A stretch of 19,225 bases of DNA from Candidatus Nanohalarchaeota archaeon (GTDB taxonomy: Archaea > EX4484-52 > B79-G9). The translations under genes were made by a program, and so were the position numbers. The notes under the pieces were generated by a model. It was not told where the DNA came from. It did no database searches and saw only the letters and a program-made list of their open reading frames with translations. The first letter of the stretch is position 1. Each line of letters starts with the position of its first letter. Shown here piece by piece: positions 7,891 through 15,082 of this stretch. The stretch is from positions 1-19,225 of the forward strand of contig QMVA01000005.1 in assembly GCA_003660865.1 (NCBI GenBank). Direction: 5' to 3'.

Positions 7891-8889
7891 ATGACTGATT
7901 TGAATATCTATTGTGACGAAGTAATAAGACCTAATTCAAATGGAATTATACTTTTAGGGGCACTATTTATCAAAGAAATAGATATGATTAAAGTAGTTAA
8001 TTATTTAGAAAACAGGAGATGCCTTAACACTTCAAACCACAAATGGAGTTATACTTATGATACTTGTCCCAACAATAAATCATGTAAAAAAGCATTACAT
8101 GATAAAAATAATACAAAAATACATTTTAGTGAGATTGATAGACATAGAGAGAGAAAAATAATCTCTCAAAAATGGCTGACTTCATTAAAAGTCATTCTAA
8201 AGGAAAATATTAAATTCAGCATCTTGGCAATTGATTTAAATAAGTTAGATTGTGCGCATTTTGGACGTAATAAAACGGATTTGAATATTTACAACCGATT
8301 CTTTAGAACATTGTTGAAGGGAGGAGTAAGGTACTTATATAGTAAAGAAAAAGTAAAAATAAAAACGATATATCATGATGAAGGAAGCCAAAATAAACAC
8401 ATATATTTTCCAGAATTGAATATGAAAAAATTGGAACTTGAAACATTCAACGACATAAATATAGAGAATAAAAAAATCGTTTTTCTAAATGATGACCATA
8501 GAATTTATCTTGAAAATAATGAAATGGAATCAGTCAGACATTCTCAGTTTATACAACTAATTGATATTATTTTAGGTAGTTTCTCACAGCTTTTATTTAA
8601 TTTATCTGTTAAAGAGGAGAAAAAAGAGGTTGCTGAAGTCATGAGAGATGTCTTTGAAAGTATTTTCGATAGAAAATGGGAGTATAGCCACTCCATAAGT
8701 TTTTTTCCAAAATACAGCCTTGATGAGTTGGCGAAGATGAATCAATATGCTTTAAGTGACTTCAACGAAAAAAAGATTGAGGATAAAATCGATATTGCTC
8801 TAAAATATCCAGATAATTTTTACAATAAGAATGAACTGGCAATGCCGAAATATGTGAAAAATCAAAACAAGTTAACTGCGTGGTTTTAA
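7891..8889 (+). CDS. DUF3800 family protein (predicted RNase H-like nuclease)
   Basis: 332 residues. Features of DUF3800 are visible: an N-terminal strand with acidic pair (LNIYCDE, where the family usually has YIDESG), IHFSEI at about residue 74, a central YHDEGSQ, and a C-terminal QFIQLIDIILGSFSQLL that corresponds to the family's Q-x-D-x-x-x-G motif. The conserved acidic residues suggest a metal-dependent nuclease, but the family's activity is not well established. An insert with Cys and Lys (TCPNNKSCKK) lies before IHFSEI. The gene has a strong GAGGAG site 6 bases before its ATG. It is one of the most A-rich genes in the window and is flanked by the duplicated hsdS start, both of which suggest recent acquisition. 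hsdS follows after one base. Confidence 0.7.
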   Translation: MTDLNIYCDEVIRPNSNGIILLGALFIKEIDMIKVVNYLENRRCLNTSNHKWSYTYDTCPNNKSCKKALHDKNNTKIHFSEIDRHRERKIISQKWLTSLKVILKENIKFSILAIDLNKLDCAHFGRNKTDLNIYNRFFRTLLKGGVRYLYSKEKVKIKTIYHDEGSQNKHIYFPELNMKKLELETFNDINIENKKIVFLNDDHRIYLENNEMESVRHSQFIQLIDIILGSFSQLLFNLSVKEEKKEVAEVMRDVFESIFDRKWEYSHSISFFPKYSLDELAKMNQYALSDFNEKKIEDKIDIALKYPDNFYNKNELAMPKYVKNQNKLTAWF

Positions 8890-8890
8890 G

Positions 8891-8917
8891 ATGATTAAAG
8901 AAAATGAGTTGCCTGAT
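8891..8917 (+). repeat. Direct repeat, copy 2 (start of hsdS)
   Basis: The first nine codons of hsdS, matching 7770-7796 at 25 of 27 positions. Confidence 0.75.
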
Positions 8918-10090
8918 GGTTGGAAAAATGTAAAACTCGAAAAGTTGTGTTTCGTTAAAGGAGGAAAAAGAATACCTAAAGGAGATACATTTTCACATAC
9001 AAAAACGTCACGAGCTTATTTAAGAGTTACTGATATGATTAAAAAATCAATAAATACTTCTTCATTGAAATACATATCTGAAGAGGTATATAATAAAATT
9101 CAAAAATATATTATTTCAAAAGATGATGTTTATATCACTATTGCAGGAACTATCGGTTTAAGTGGTACTATTCCTCCCGAATTAGATGGTACATCTCTTA
9201 CGGAAAATGCTGCTAAATTAGTTATTAAAGATGATAAAGTTCTTGACAAAACATATCTTGCCTATATTTTAGATTCTGTTAGCTGTCAGTTGCAGATAAA
9301 ACAAAGAACTAATGCTGTAGGGGTCCCGAAATTAGCAATTTTCAGAATCGAAACGATAGAAATTCCTGTTCCACCACTTCCAATCCAAAAGAAAATAGTC
9401 GCCATTCTTGAGAAAACAGAAAAGCTTAGGGAATGGAGAAAGGAAGCTGATGCGCTTACGGATGATTTTTTGAAAAGCGTTTTTCAGGATATGTTTGGGG
9501 AGAAAAATAAATTTGATGAAGCAAAATTAGGCGAAGTAACAAAAATAATATCTGGATCTACCCCTTCAACTTCTAAAGAAGAGTATTGGGGAGGAGATAT
9601 AGATTGGATTGCACCTGCTGAATTAATTGATGGTGATAATTATTATTACTTTGAAACCAAAAAAAAGATTACGAAAAAAGGACTAAAATCTTGTTCTTCT
9701 ACATTGTTTCCAAAAGAAACAGTTATGTTAACAACAAGGGCACCAATCGGCAAGGTGGCAATTGCAGGAAAAGACATGTGTTCAAATCAAGGATTTAAAA
9801 ATCTAATTCCTTCGGATAGAATAAATCCTATATATCTTTATTTCTGGCTTTTATTAAAGAAGCGATATCTTAATTCATTAGGTAGGGGGGTAACTTTCAA
9901 GGAGATATCTAAAACGATTGTTTCAAATATTGAAATCCCTCTCCCACCAATATCTCTTCAAAACAAATTTGCTTCAATTGTTGAAAAAGTTGAGGATATG
10001 CGCAATTCCCAAAAACAGTCAAGACAAGAAATTGATAATCTATTCAATGCGCTCATGCAAAAAGCTTTCAAAGGTGAATTGGTGGGCTGA
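8891..10090 (+). CDS. hsdS: Type I restriction-modification, specificity (S) subunit
   Basis: 399 residues with the two-fold architecture of HsdS. Target recognition domain 1 spans about residues 1-160 and ends in IPVPPLPIQKKIVAILEKTEKL, the start of the first conserved helical spacer. TRD2 spans about 206-355 (LGEVTKIISGSTPSTSKEEYWGGDIDWIAPAEL) and ends in IEIPLPPISLQNKFASIVEKV with the second spacer. Each TRD reads one half of a bipartite DNA target; the helices set the gap and dock the HsdM subunits. Both halves are complete, so a normal bipartite target is expected; its sequence cannot be read from the protein by eye. The gene precedes hsdM, the reverse of the commoner M-S order, with another gene between them. 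It starts 1 base after the DUF3800 stop. Confidence 0.92.
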   Translation: MIKENELPDGWKNVKLEKLCFVKGGKRIPKGDTFSHTKTSRAYLRVTDMIKKSINTSSLKYISEEVYNKIQKYIISKDDVYITIAGTIGLSGTIPPELDGTSLTENAAKLVIKDDKVLDKTYLAYILDSVSCQLQIKQRTNAVGVPKLAIFRIETIEIPVPPLPIQKKIVAILEKTEKLREWRKEADALTDDFLKSVFQDMFGEKNKFDEAKLGEVTKIISGSTPSTSKEEYWGGDIDWIAPAELIDGDNYYYFETKKKITKKGLKSCSSTLFPKETVMLTTRAPIGKVAIAGKDMCSNQGFKNLIPSDRINPIYLYFWLLLKKRYLNSLGRGVTFKEISKTIVSNIEIPLPPISLQNKFASIVEKVEDMRNSQKQSRQEIDNLFNALMQKAFKGELVG

Positions 10091-10115
10091 TTGGCGCAAA
10101 ATTGATGTGGTGTGG

Positions 10116-10745
10116 ATGAAAATAATTAAAAAATATGCTTTGAGTGAAGAGACGCTTGAAAAAGATATTGATGCTTTTATCCGGGATGCAAAAGACGGGC
10201 AATATCATTACGATTATAAGTATGGCATGGAGGGGCTTAAAACCATTAAGGCTTATTTCTGCATGATTAAAGATGAGTTCAAAAAACAAAATTATGCTGA
10301 ATGCCAGGCATGCTACAAAAAGATTTTGTTTTTTCTTTTGCAGACAGAATATAATTATCTTGATTATGAGGACATTGTGGGAAAACTGAAGTTTGAAGAA
10401 TATGTTGCAAACTATTTTACCTGTATGATTAAGATTTTTTCTGTTGAAGAGCTTTTCAGGGAATATATGGAGTTTCTTAAGGCAAAGGAAGATTATGATT
10501 TTGAGTCGTTGCACAAGACCATATTATCGGGTTTGCCTGAAGAGAAACTAGCTGAATTCAAAATATTGGCTGAAAAAGAAGCAGATAATATCAAAAAAAA
10601 TGATTATGCTTTTTATGATGCAGTGTACTTTCTTTTAGATTTGGCAAAATCAAAAAAAGACAGAAACCAGTACGATATGCTTTGTGATAAATATGCGCAT
10701 ATTGTGGATGACTGGCAAAAAGAGGAATTTGATGCGGAGGATTGA
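10116..10745 (+). CDS. Unrecognised helical protein encoded between hsdS and hsdM
   Basis: 209 residues from the ATG at 10116; two in-frame GTG codons just before it are alternatives. The frame also stays open back into hsdS, but that part is a shadow of hsdS. Composition is almost wholly helical and charged, with pairs such as YGMEGLKTIKAYFCMIKDEF and NYAECQACYKKILFFLL that resemble TPR/HEPN-like helical hairpins. There is no signal peptide, membrane helix or catalytic motif. It stops 5 bases before the hsdM ATG, and the hsdM ribosome binding site lies inside its end. That position suggests a partner or regulator of the methylase. I do not know the family. Confidence 0.65.
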   Translation: MKIIKKYALSEETLEKDIDAFIRDAKDGQYHYDYKYGMEGLKTIKAYFCMIKDEFKKQNYAECQACYKKILFFLLQTEYNYLDYEDIVGKLKFEEYVANYFTCMIKIFSVEELFREYMEFLKAKEDYDFESLHKTILSGLPEEKLAEFKILAEKEADNIKKNDYAFYDAVYFLLDLAKSKKDRNQYDMLCDKYAHIVDDWQKEEFDAED

Positions 10746-10750
10746 CTAAT

Positions 10751-12238
10751 ATGCTAGATACGGAATTAAAATCAAAGATAAACCAATTATGGGATAAGTT
10801 TTGGAGCGGGGGGATTTCTAATCCGCTCCAGGCGATTGAGCAGATGTCTTATCTGCTTTTTATGAAGCGCCTTGAAGATGAAGATATCGCGCGAGAACAG
10901 AATGCAGAGTTGAAAGATGAAAAATACATATCTATCTTTAAAGACAATGAAGACTGCAAATGGTCTGAATGGACAAACTTATCAGCAGATGCTATTCTTG
11001 CGCATGTTAGAGATAAGGTGTTTCCGTTCTTAAGAAACCTCGGCAGTGAAGATTCCCTTTATTCCAAATATATGAAAGATGCCGTATTCTCAATACCAAC
11101 CCCTTCCTTACTCATTGAAGCGGTCAAAATTATAAACGGAATGCACATAAAAGAGCAGAATCGGGATACTAAGGGAGATATATATGAGTATCTTCTTTCG
11201 GAATTGAAAACTGCGGGTAAAAACGGGCAGTTCCGGACTCCGCGCCACATCATCAAGATGATGGTTGAATTGACTGATCCTAAAATCGGGGACTATGTCT
11301 GTGATCCTGCCTGCGGAACAGCGGGGTTTTTGGTGGCTTCTTATGAATATATTTTGAAGAAAAATACGTCTTCTGACTTCATTAAAAAGGATGAGCATGG
11401 GAATGAATACAATTTCAAGGGAGATAAATTAAATGAAGAACAGTGGAAAGCATTAAGGGAAAATACACTAACAGGGTTTGATTTTGAACAGACTATGGTT
11501 AGAATCTCTTTAATGAACCTGATGATGCATGGCATCAATAATCCGAACATTAAGCAGTTAAATACGCTTTCAACCAGATATGATGAAGCAAACCACTATG
11601 ATATTGTGTTGGCTAACCCGCCGTTTAAGGGGAGTATTGATGAATCTGAACTCAGCGGGGATTTTACTATAAGGACTAAGAAAACGGAGATACTTTTTCT
11701 TGAATTAATGTATAATATATTGTCAAGCGGCGGGAGATGCGCAGTAATTGTGCCTGACGGGGTATTATTTGGGAATTCAAATGCACATAAAAAAATCAGG
11801 AAAAAACTGCTTGAAGAGTGCCGGCTGGATGCAGTTATATCTATGCCGTCCGGAATATTTAAGCCGTATGCAGGAGTTTCTACAGGGATACTTGTTTTCA
11901 CAAAAGGAGAACCTACTGAGAAGGTCTGGTTTTATAATATGAAATCTGACGGCTATAGCCTGGATGATAAAAGGACTTTTATAGACGGGAGGGGAGACAT
12001 TCCAAATATAATTGAAAATTTCAGGAACAGAGACAAAGAAAAAATTGAAGACAGAAAGGCAAAATGTTTCGTTGTGCCATTTGATGAAATTAAAAAAAAT
12101 GAATATGATTTGAGCATTTCAAAATACCAGGAAATTGAGTATGAAGAAGTTCATTATGAAAAGCCTGAAGTGATTAAAGAGAAGATACTTGAATTGGAAA
12201 AGAAGATATGCAGAAGTCTTGAAGAATTGGAATTATGA
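10751..12238 (+). CDS. hsdM: Type I restriction-modification, methyltransferase (M) subunit
   Basis: 495 residues from ATG 10751. This start has GGAGG at 10736-10740; the in-frame TTG at 10742 would be only one base from that site. It transfers a methyl group from S-adenosylmethionine to adenine N6 within the HsdM2S complex. The HsdM_N helical domain is at about 1-130 (INQLWDKFWSGGISNPLQAIEQM). QFRTPRHI follows at about 160-167. The SAM-binding motif DPACGTAGF is at 185-193, and the catalytic NPPF at 289-292 marks an adenine-N6 methyltransferase (gamma class). All key residues are present. It is the last gene of the operon that begins with the RHH regulator. Spacing after it (146 bases) and a new operator separate it from the toxin-antitoxin genes. 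Confidence 0.93.
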   Translation: MLDTELKSKINQLWDKFWSGGISNPLQAIEQMSYLLFMKRLEDEDIAREQNAELKDEKYISIFKDNEDCKWSEWTNLSADAILAHVRDKVFPFLRNLGSEDSLYSKYMKDAVFSIPTPSLLIEAVKIINGMHIKEQNRDTKGDIYEYLLSELKTAGKNGQFRTPRHIIKMMVELTDPKIGDYVCDPACGTAGFLVASYEYILKKNTSSDFIKKDEHGNEYNFKGDKLNEEQWKALRENTLTGFDFEQTMVRISLMNLMMHGINNPNIKQLNTLSTRYDEANHYDIVLANPPFKGSIDESELSGDFTIRTKKTEILFLELMYNILSSGGRCAVIVPDGVLFGNSNAHKKIRKKLLEECRLDAVISMPSGIFKPYAGVSTGILVFTKGEPTEKVWFYNMKSDGYSLDDKRTFIDGRGDIPNIIENFRNRDKEKIEDRKAKCFVVPFDEIKKNEYDLSISKYQEIEYEEVHYEKPEVIKEKILELEKKICRSLEELEL

Positions 12239-12299
12239 TGCTGGTTTTTGGGATTTTAGGTCAGGAAGAGCGGAAAAATATGACGTTTTTAGAAACATA

Positions 12300-12305
12300 T
12301 TTAAA
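12300..12305 (+). promoter_or_regulatory. Possible TATA element of the first HEPN/MNT module
   Basis: TTTAAA in ACATATTTAAAGG lies just upstream of the tandem operator. It would give a start inside the operator and a leader of about 55 bases. The TTAAAATA core of the second operator repeat (12338-12345) is a rival TATA element closer to the gene. Confidence 0.35.
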
Positions 12306-12309
12306 GGTG

Positions 12310-12351
12310 TAATCCTTAAAATAGGATTAATTAATCCTTAAAATAGGATTA
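12310..12351. promoter_or_regulatory. Tandem palindromic operator (two 20-base copies) of the first HEPN/MNT module
   Basis: TAATCCTTAAAATAGGATTA occurs twice, identical, at 12310-12329 and 12332-12351, a period of 22 bases, or about two DNA turns. Each copy is itself an imperfect palindrome with AATCC and GGATT arms. The core TTAAAATA resembles a TATA box. The N-terminal wHTH of the adjacent antitoxin is the obvious candidate binder, giving autoregulation by two dimers on one DNA face. The antitoxin gene then has AGGAG (12374-12378) before ATG 12385. Confidence 0.65.
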
Positions 12352-12384
12352 TGCGGTATTGTTGAACTATGACAGGAGATTTAG

Positions 12385-13005
12385 ATGCTTAAAAAAGAAT
12401 ATGAGATATTTGCGCAGTTTGTTAAGTTTCCTTGGCAGCGATTTACGTTTAAGGAGATTAAAAAGCTTTCAGGGAAGAAATCTGAGGGCTATGTATATGA
12501 TGCGCTTAAAAGATTTGTTGTGTCGGGGAGTTTGAAAGAGGAGAAGGCAGGGAATGTTGTACTTTATTCTTTAAACGTAGAATCATTAAGGACACAAAGC
12601 TATGCAGGATTTATTGCTGAGTATATGGCGTGGAATGAAGAACAGATACCATATAGAGATCTAGAGAAAATTGCATCGAAAATCCCTACGGATTTTTATA
12701 TTTTCATTATCACAGGAAGCTATGCAAAGAATTGTCAGAAGAAAGGGTCTGATATAGATATTGTTATAATTGTGGATGATAATACTGCGCCTAAAAGAGT
12801 GTATTCTGAACTGAAGTATGCATGTGAAATGAATATACCGCCAATACATTTGTATGTTTTTAAAAGGTCTGAAATGCTTGCTATGCTTTTAGATAAAAAA
12901 GCAAATTATGGGACAGAAATTGCCAGAAATAACCTTATACTATCAGGTGGAGAAAATTATTTTAGAATAATGAGTGAGGCGATGAAAAATGGATTCAATG
13001 GTTGA
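12385..13005 (+). CDS. MNT-type antitoxin: wHTH plus minimal nucleotidyltransferase
   Basis: 206 residues. Residues about 1-65 form a winged helix (FTFKEIKKLSGKKSEGYVYDA). The nucleotidyltransferase motif is G111-S112-x10-D123-x-D125 (ITGSYAKNCQKKGSDIDIVIIV), the exact GSx10DxD spacing of MntA-type antitoxins. In characterised systems MntA adds AMP to a tyrosine of the HEPN toxin and so silences it. The wHTH probably binds the tandem operator upstream. The HEPN gene starts inside its end (17-base overlap), which couples their synthesis. The gene order is antitoxin first. The ribosome binding site is AGGAGAT, 12374-12380. Confidence 0.75.
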   Translation: MLKKEYEIFAQFVKFPWQRFTFKEIKKLSGKKSEGYVYDALKRFVVSGSLKEEKAGNVVLYSLNVESLRTQSYAGFIAEYMAWNEEQIPYRDLEKIASKIPTDFYIFIITGSYAKNCQKKGSDIDIVIIVDDNTAPKRVYSELKYACEMNIPPIHLYVFKRSEMLAMLLDKKANYGTEIARNNLILSGGENYFRIMSEAMKNGFNG

Positions 13006-13468
13006 ACTTTACACTGAAAGGGCAAAAAATGAAATCCTGGCAGCCCAATCATTGAAGAGATTAAGTGAAGAAATAAGGTTCAAAGAGGATTTTCAGCTTT
13101 CAGGGGATGTGACATTTTATAGTTCGGTAATTTCGCATTCTTATTATGCGATTTTCTATGCAGCAAAGGCCATTTTGCTGACAAAAGGGATTAGAACTTA
13201 TGCACCTGAAGTTCATAGAAAGACTATTGAAGAGTTCGAAAAGAATTTTGTTGATACAGGTATTCTTGATGTAAAACTTCTTGAGATTTACAATAAAATG
13301 GTGGTTAGGGCAGATGAATTGCTGGAAATATTCAGGAATGAAAAAGGGAAGAGAGGAAAGTTTACGTATCGTACAATACCGCTAGCAAATAAAGAGCCTG
13401 CGGAAGATTCACTCAAAAATGCGATGTTTTTTGTTTCAAATATAGTAAAGGTCATAGAAAAGGAATGA
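12989..13468 (+). CDS. HEPN domain protein (PF05168-like), partner of the upstream MNT
   Basis: 159 residues. The helical HEPN core is clear: ISHSYYAIFYAAKAILLTKG (residues 48-67), then HRKTIEEFEKNFVDTG and the C-terminal helix AEDSLKNAMFFVSNIVKVIE. HEPN toxins are metal-independent RNases that use an R-x4-6-H motif. That motif is not visible here: RGKFTYRT (about 122-129) sits where it would be expected but has Tyr and no His. It may therefore be a non-catalytic HEPN that helps the nucleotidyltransferase bind a substrate, or a toxin with a variant site. It overlaps the MNT gene by 17 bases, so the pair is a single unit. Confidence 0.75.
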   Translation: MDSMVELYTERAKNEILAAQSLKRLSEEIRFKEDFQLSGDVTFYSSVISHSYYAIFYAAKAILLTKGIRTYAPEVHRKTIEEFEKNFVDTGILDVKLLEIYNKMVVRADELLEIFRNEKGKRGKFTYRTIPLANKEPAEDSLKNAMFFVSNIVKVIEKE

Positions 13469-13607
13469 TTATTTTCTGATGCCAGAGCAAAGAGGAACTA
13501 ATTATGAGACAGATGGGGTAAAGTAAGGCATGATCATATGACTATTGCAGGGGAGCTGATTACTTTTCCAATTTTGACAATGTGTTTGCCTGATCTTAAA
13601 CAATAAC
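13469..13607. other. Intergenic stretch between the two HEPN/MNT modules, possible gene remnants
   Basis: No intact gene seen. Two short open stretches in different frames (one starting at an ATG near 13480 and ending after 15 codons, the other from about 13512 to the TAA before the TATA box) read like protein. They may be pieces of a decayed gene, but this is weak. Confidence 0.25.
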
Positions 13608-13615
13608 TTTATAAA
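13608..13615 (+). promoter_or_regulatory. TATA box of the second HEPN/MNT module
   Basis: TTTATAAA, centred about 48 bases before the ATG at 13660. It predicts a transcription start near 13637, inside or at the end of the palindrome that follows, and a leader of about 20 bases. Confidence 0.55.
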
Positions 13616-13618
13616 CTA

Positions 13619-13639
13619 TAGTTAACAAATTGTTAACTA
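13619..13639. promoter_or_regulatory. Perfect 21-base palindromic operator of the second HEPN/MNT module
   Basis: Ten-base arms TAGTTAACAA and TTGTTAACTA around a single A. It sits between the TATA box and the toxin ATG, over the expected transcription start. A third half-site (ATTAACAAA, 13642-13650) follows. It is unrelated to the operator of the first module, so the two modules are likely controlled separately, each by its own wHTH antitoxin. Confidence 0.7.
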
Positions 13640-13659
13640 AAATTAACAAAATGTGAAGT

Positions 13660-14073
13660 ATGATGGTTAGCAACGAAGAAATAAGGCAGAATTGGAAAAA
13701 GATTGACGGGCAGCTAAAAGAGGCAAGAAGATTTTTAGATGAAGAGAAAATAGATGATGCTTTGTACTTTGTCTGGATTGCTGCTGAAAATATTGTTAAT
13801 TCCCTGAAAACAGCAGTTAATGGTTTTTATCTGAAAGACCACAGACAAAAAACGTACCTATTAAAGGATTATTTTGTTCTTGGAATGCTAAAGAAGGATT
13901 ATTCAAAAACATTTAAGAGGCTTTCTAAATACAGGCTTGTTGCAGAGTTTCATCCCTATACTTCAATCCCAAAGGATTACAGTGAAAAAGATGTGGTGAA
14001 TTACCTAGAAGAGATAGAGAATATGAGAAAAGAAACAGAGAAAATATTGTCTAAAAGAGGCGTTTTGAAATGA
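13660..14073 (+). CDS. HEPN toxin with canonical R-x5-H-x-Y motif
   Basis: 137 residues, all-helical. R92-LVAEF-H98-P-Y100 is an exact match to the Rx4-6HxY signature of HEPN toxins in HEPN/MNT pairs: Arg and His are the RNase site and the Tyr is where MntA-type antitoxins add AMP. Such toxins cleave RNA (tRNA or mRNA) and stop growth. An ATG at 13663 is an alternative start. The stop overlaps the start of the following MNT gene by 4 bases (ATGA). The toxin gene comes first, opposite to the module just upstream. Confidence is high for the module type, lower for the RNA target, which cannot be inferred. Confidence 0.8.
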   Translation: MMVSNEEIRQNWKKIDGQLKEARRFLDEEKIDDALYFVWIAAENIVNSLKTAVNGFYLKDHRQKTYLLKDYFVLGMLKKDYSKTFKRLSKYRLVAEFHPYTSIPKDYSEKDVVNYLEEIENMRKETEKILSKRGVLK

Positions 14074-14948
14074 TACTTGAAAAAGAGTCAGAAATACGTG
14101 TGCTGAGAGTCTTTTATGATGAACCTTTTGATTATTTTTCTGTTGCGGAAATTAGTCAAAAAGCGAAAATTTCAAGAAACTGGATTTATAAAGTTATAGA
14201 TAAATTTGAAAAAAGCGGCATCCTGATGAAGTCGGGGAAAAAATACAAACTGAATTTTTCCAATGTCTTTTGCAAAAGACTGAAGCTCTTGTTTGATTCT
14301 GATTACCTGAATTCCATGAATGAGGATGTAAAAATGGATGTATTTAATATGGCGAATAAAATGCTTTTTGAGATAAATCCACAAAGTATTGTGCTTGTCG
14401 GATCAGTTGCAGCGCAGAAGATGAAAAAGGGCAGTGACATTGATTTCCTCGTAATTGGTGGAAATAGAGAGAAAGTTCCAATGTTTGTGAATGTGAATAT
14501 TATTCTTCTTTCCTGCAGGGAGTTTAAAGAGCGGTACGCGAAGGGTGACGATTTCGTGATTTCTGCTCTTGTGTTTGGAAAAATAATCCATGATGATACA
14601 ACATTTATAAAATTCTTTGAGAGTCCTTTGCCAATATTTTCAGAAGAACTAATCCAGGAAAAGATAAGGTATTGCGAAAAGCTTGAAGACCGGGTTTATG
14701 CTTTATTAAAAACTGATGTAGATGAAGCAAGAAATGAATTGCTTTACCTTGCCTTGCAGGCTGCGAGGATAATCCTGCTCAGAAACAGGATTGTTCCAAA
14801 AACAAAACATGATATTGCGCCGCAGGTATCTGAATTTGACAGGGAACTTGCGAAAATCCTCCGGAAATTACTGAGAGAAGAAAAAGTTAAGACTGAAGAG
14901 GTGCTGGACTATACTAAAATATGTATGCAGACGGCAAGATCAGTATAG
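14070..14948 (+). CDS. MNT antitoxin with N-terminal wHTH and C-terminal HEPN-like extension
   Basis: 292 residues. A winged helix comes first (about 1-65: FSVAEISQKAKISRNWIYKVIDKFEKSGIL). The nucleotidyltransferase domain carries G111-S112-x10-D123-x-D125 (LVGSVAAQKMKKGSDIDFLVIG). By family it should AMPylate Y100 of the HEPN toxin encoded immediately upstream. After about residue 195 there is an extra helical domain (EARNELLYLALQAARIILL, then RIVPKTKHDIAPQV and two more helices) that resembles a degenerate HEPN fold. This makes it larger than typical MntA. The position where many nucleotidyltransferases have a third Asp reads NVNIILLS, with Asn. It is translationally coupled to the toxin and probably binds the palindrome at 13619-13639. 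Confidence 0.78.
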   Translation: MILEKESEIRVLRVFYDEPFDYFSVAEISQKAKISRNWIYKVIDKFEKSGILMKSGKKYKLNFSNVFCKRLKLLFDSDYLNSMNEDVKMDVFNMANKMLFEINPQSIVLVGSVAAQKMKKGSDIDFLVIGGNREKVPMFVNVNIILLSCREFKERYAKGDDFVISALVFGKIIHDDTTFIKFFESPLPIFSEELIQEKIRYCEKLEDRVYALLKTDVDEARNELLYLALQAARIILLRNRIVPKTKHDIAPQVSEFDRELAKILRKLLREEKVKTEEVLDYTKICMQTARSV

Positions 14949-15082
14949 GCATCGGATATCCAGAGAAGGTACACGTTTAAGTTGATAAGATAAATACACG
15001 GATGGTTGTATGCCTATTGGAATGCCTGAGATTTTTGTGGTGCAGGTTGCGGTTGCGAGGGTTTTTGGGTGAGGACGTAATA

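Noticed and set aside
15013..15073. 20-codon ORF between the second MNT gene and alaX
   Set aside because: It is short, without a ribosome binding site or promoter, and may be chance in T/G-rich DNA.
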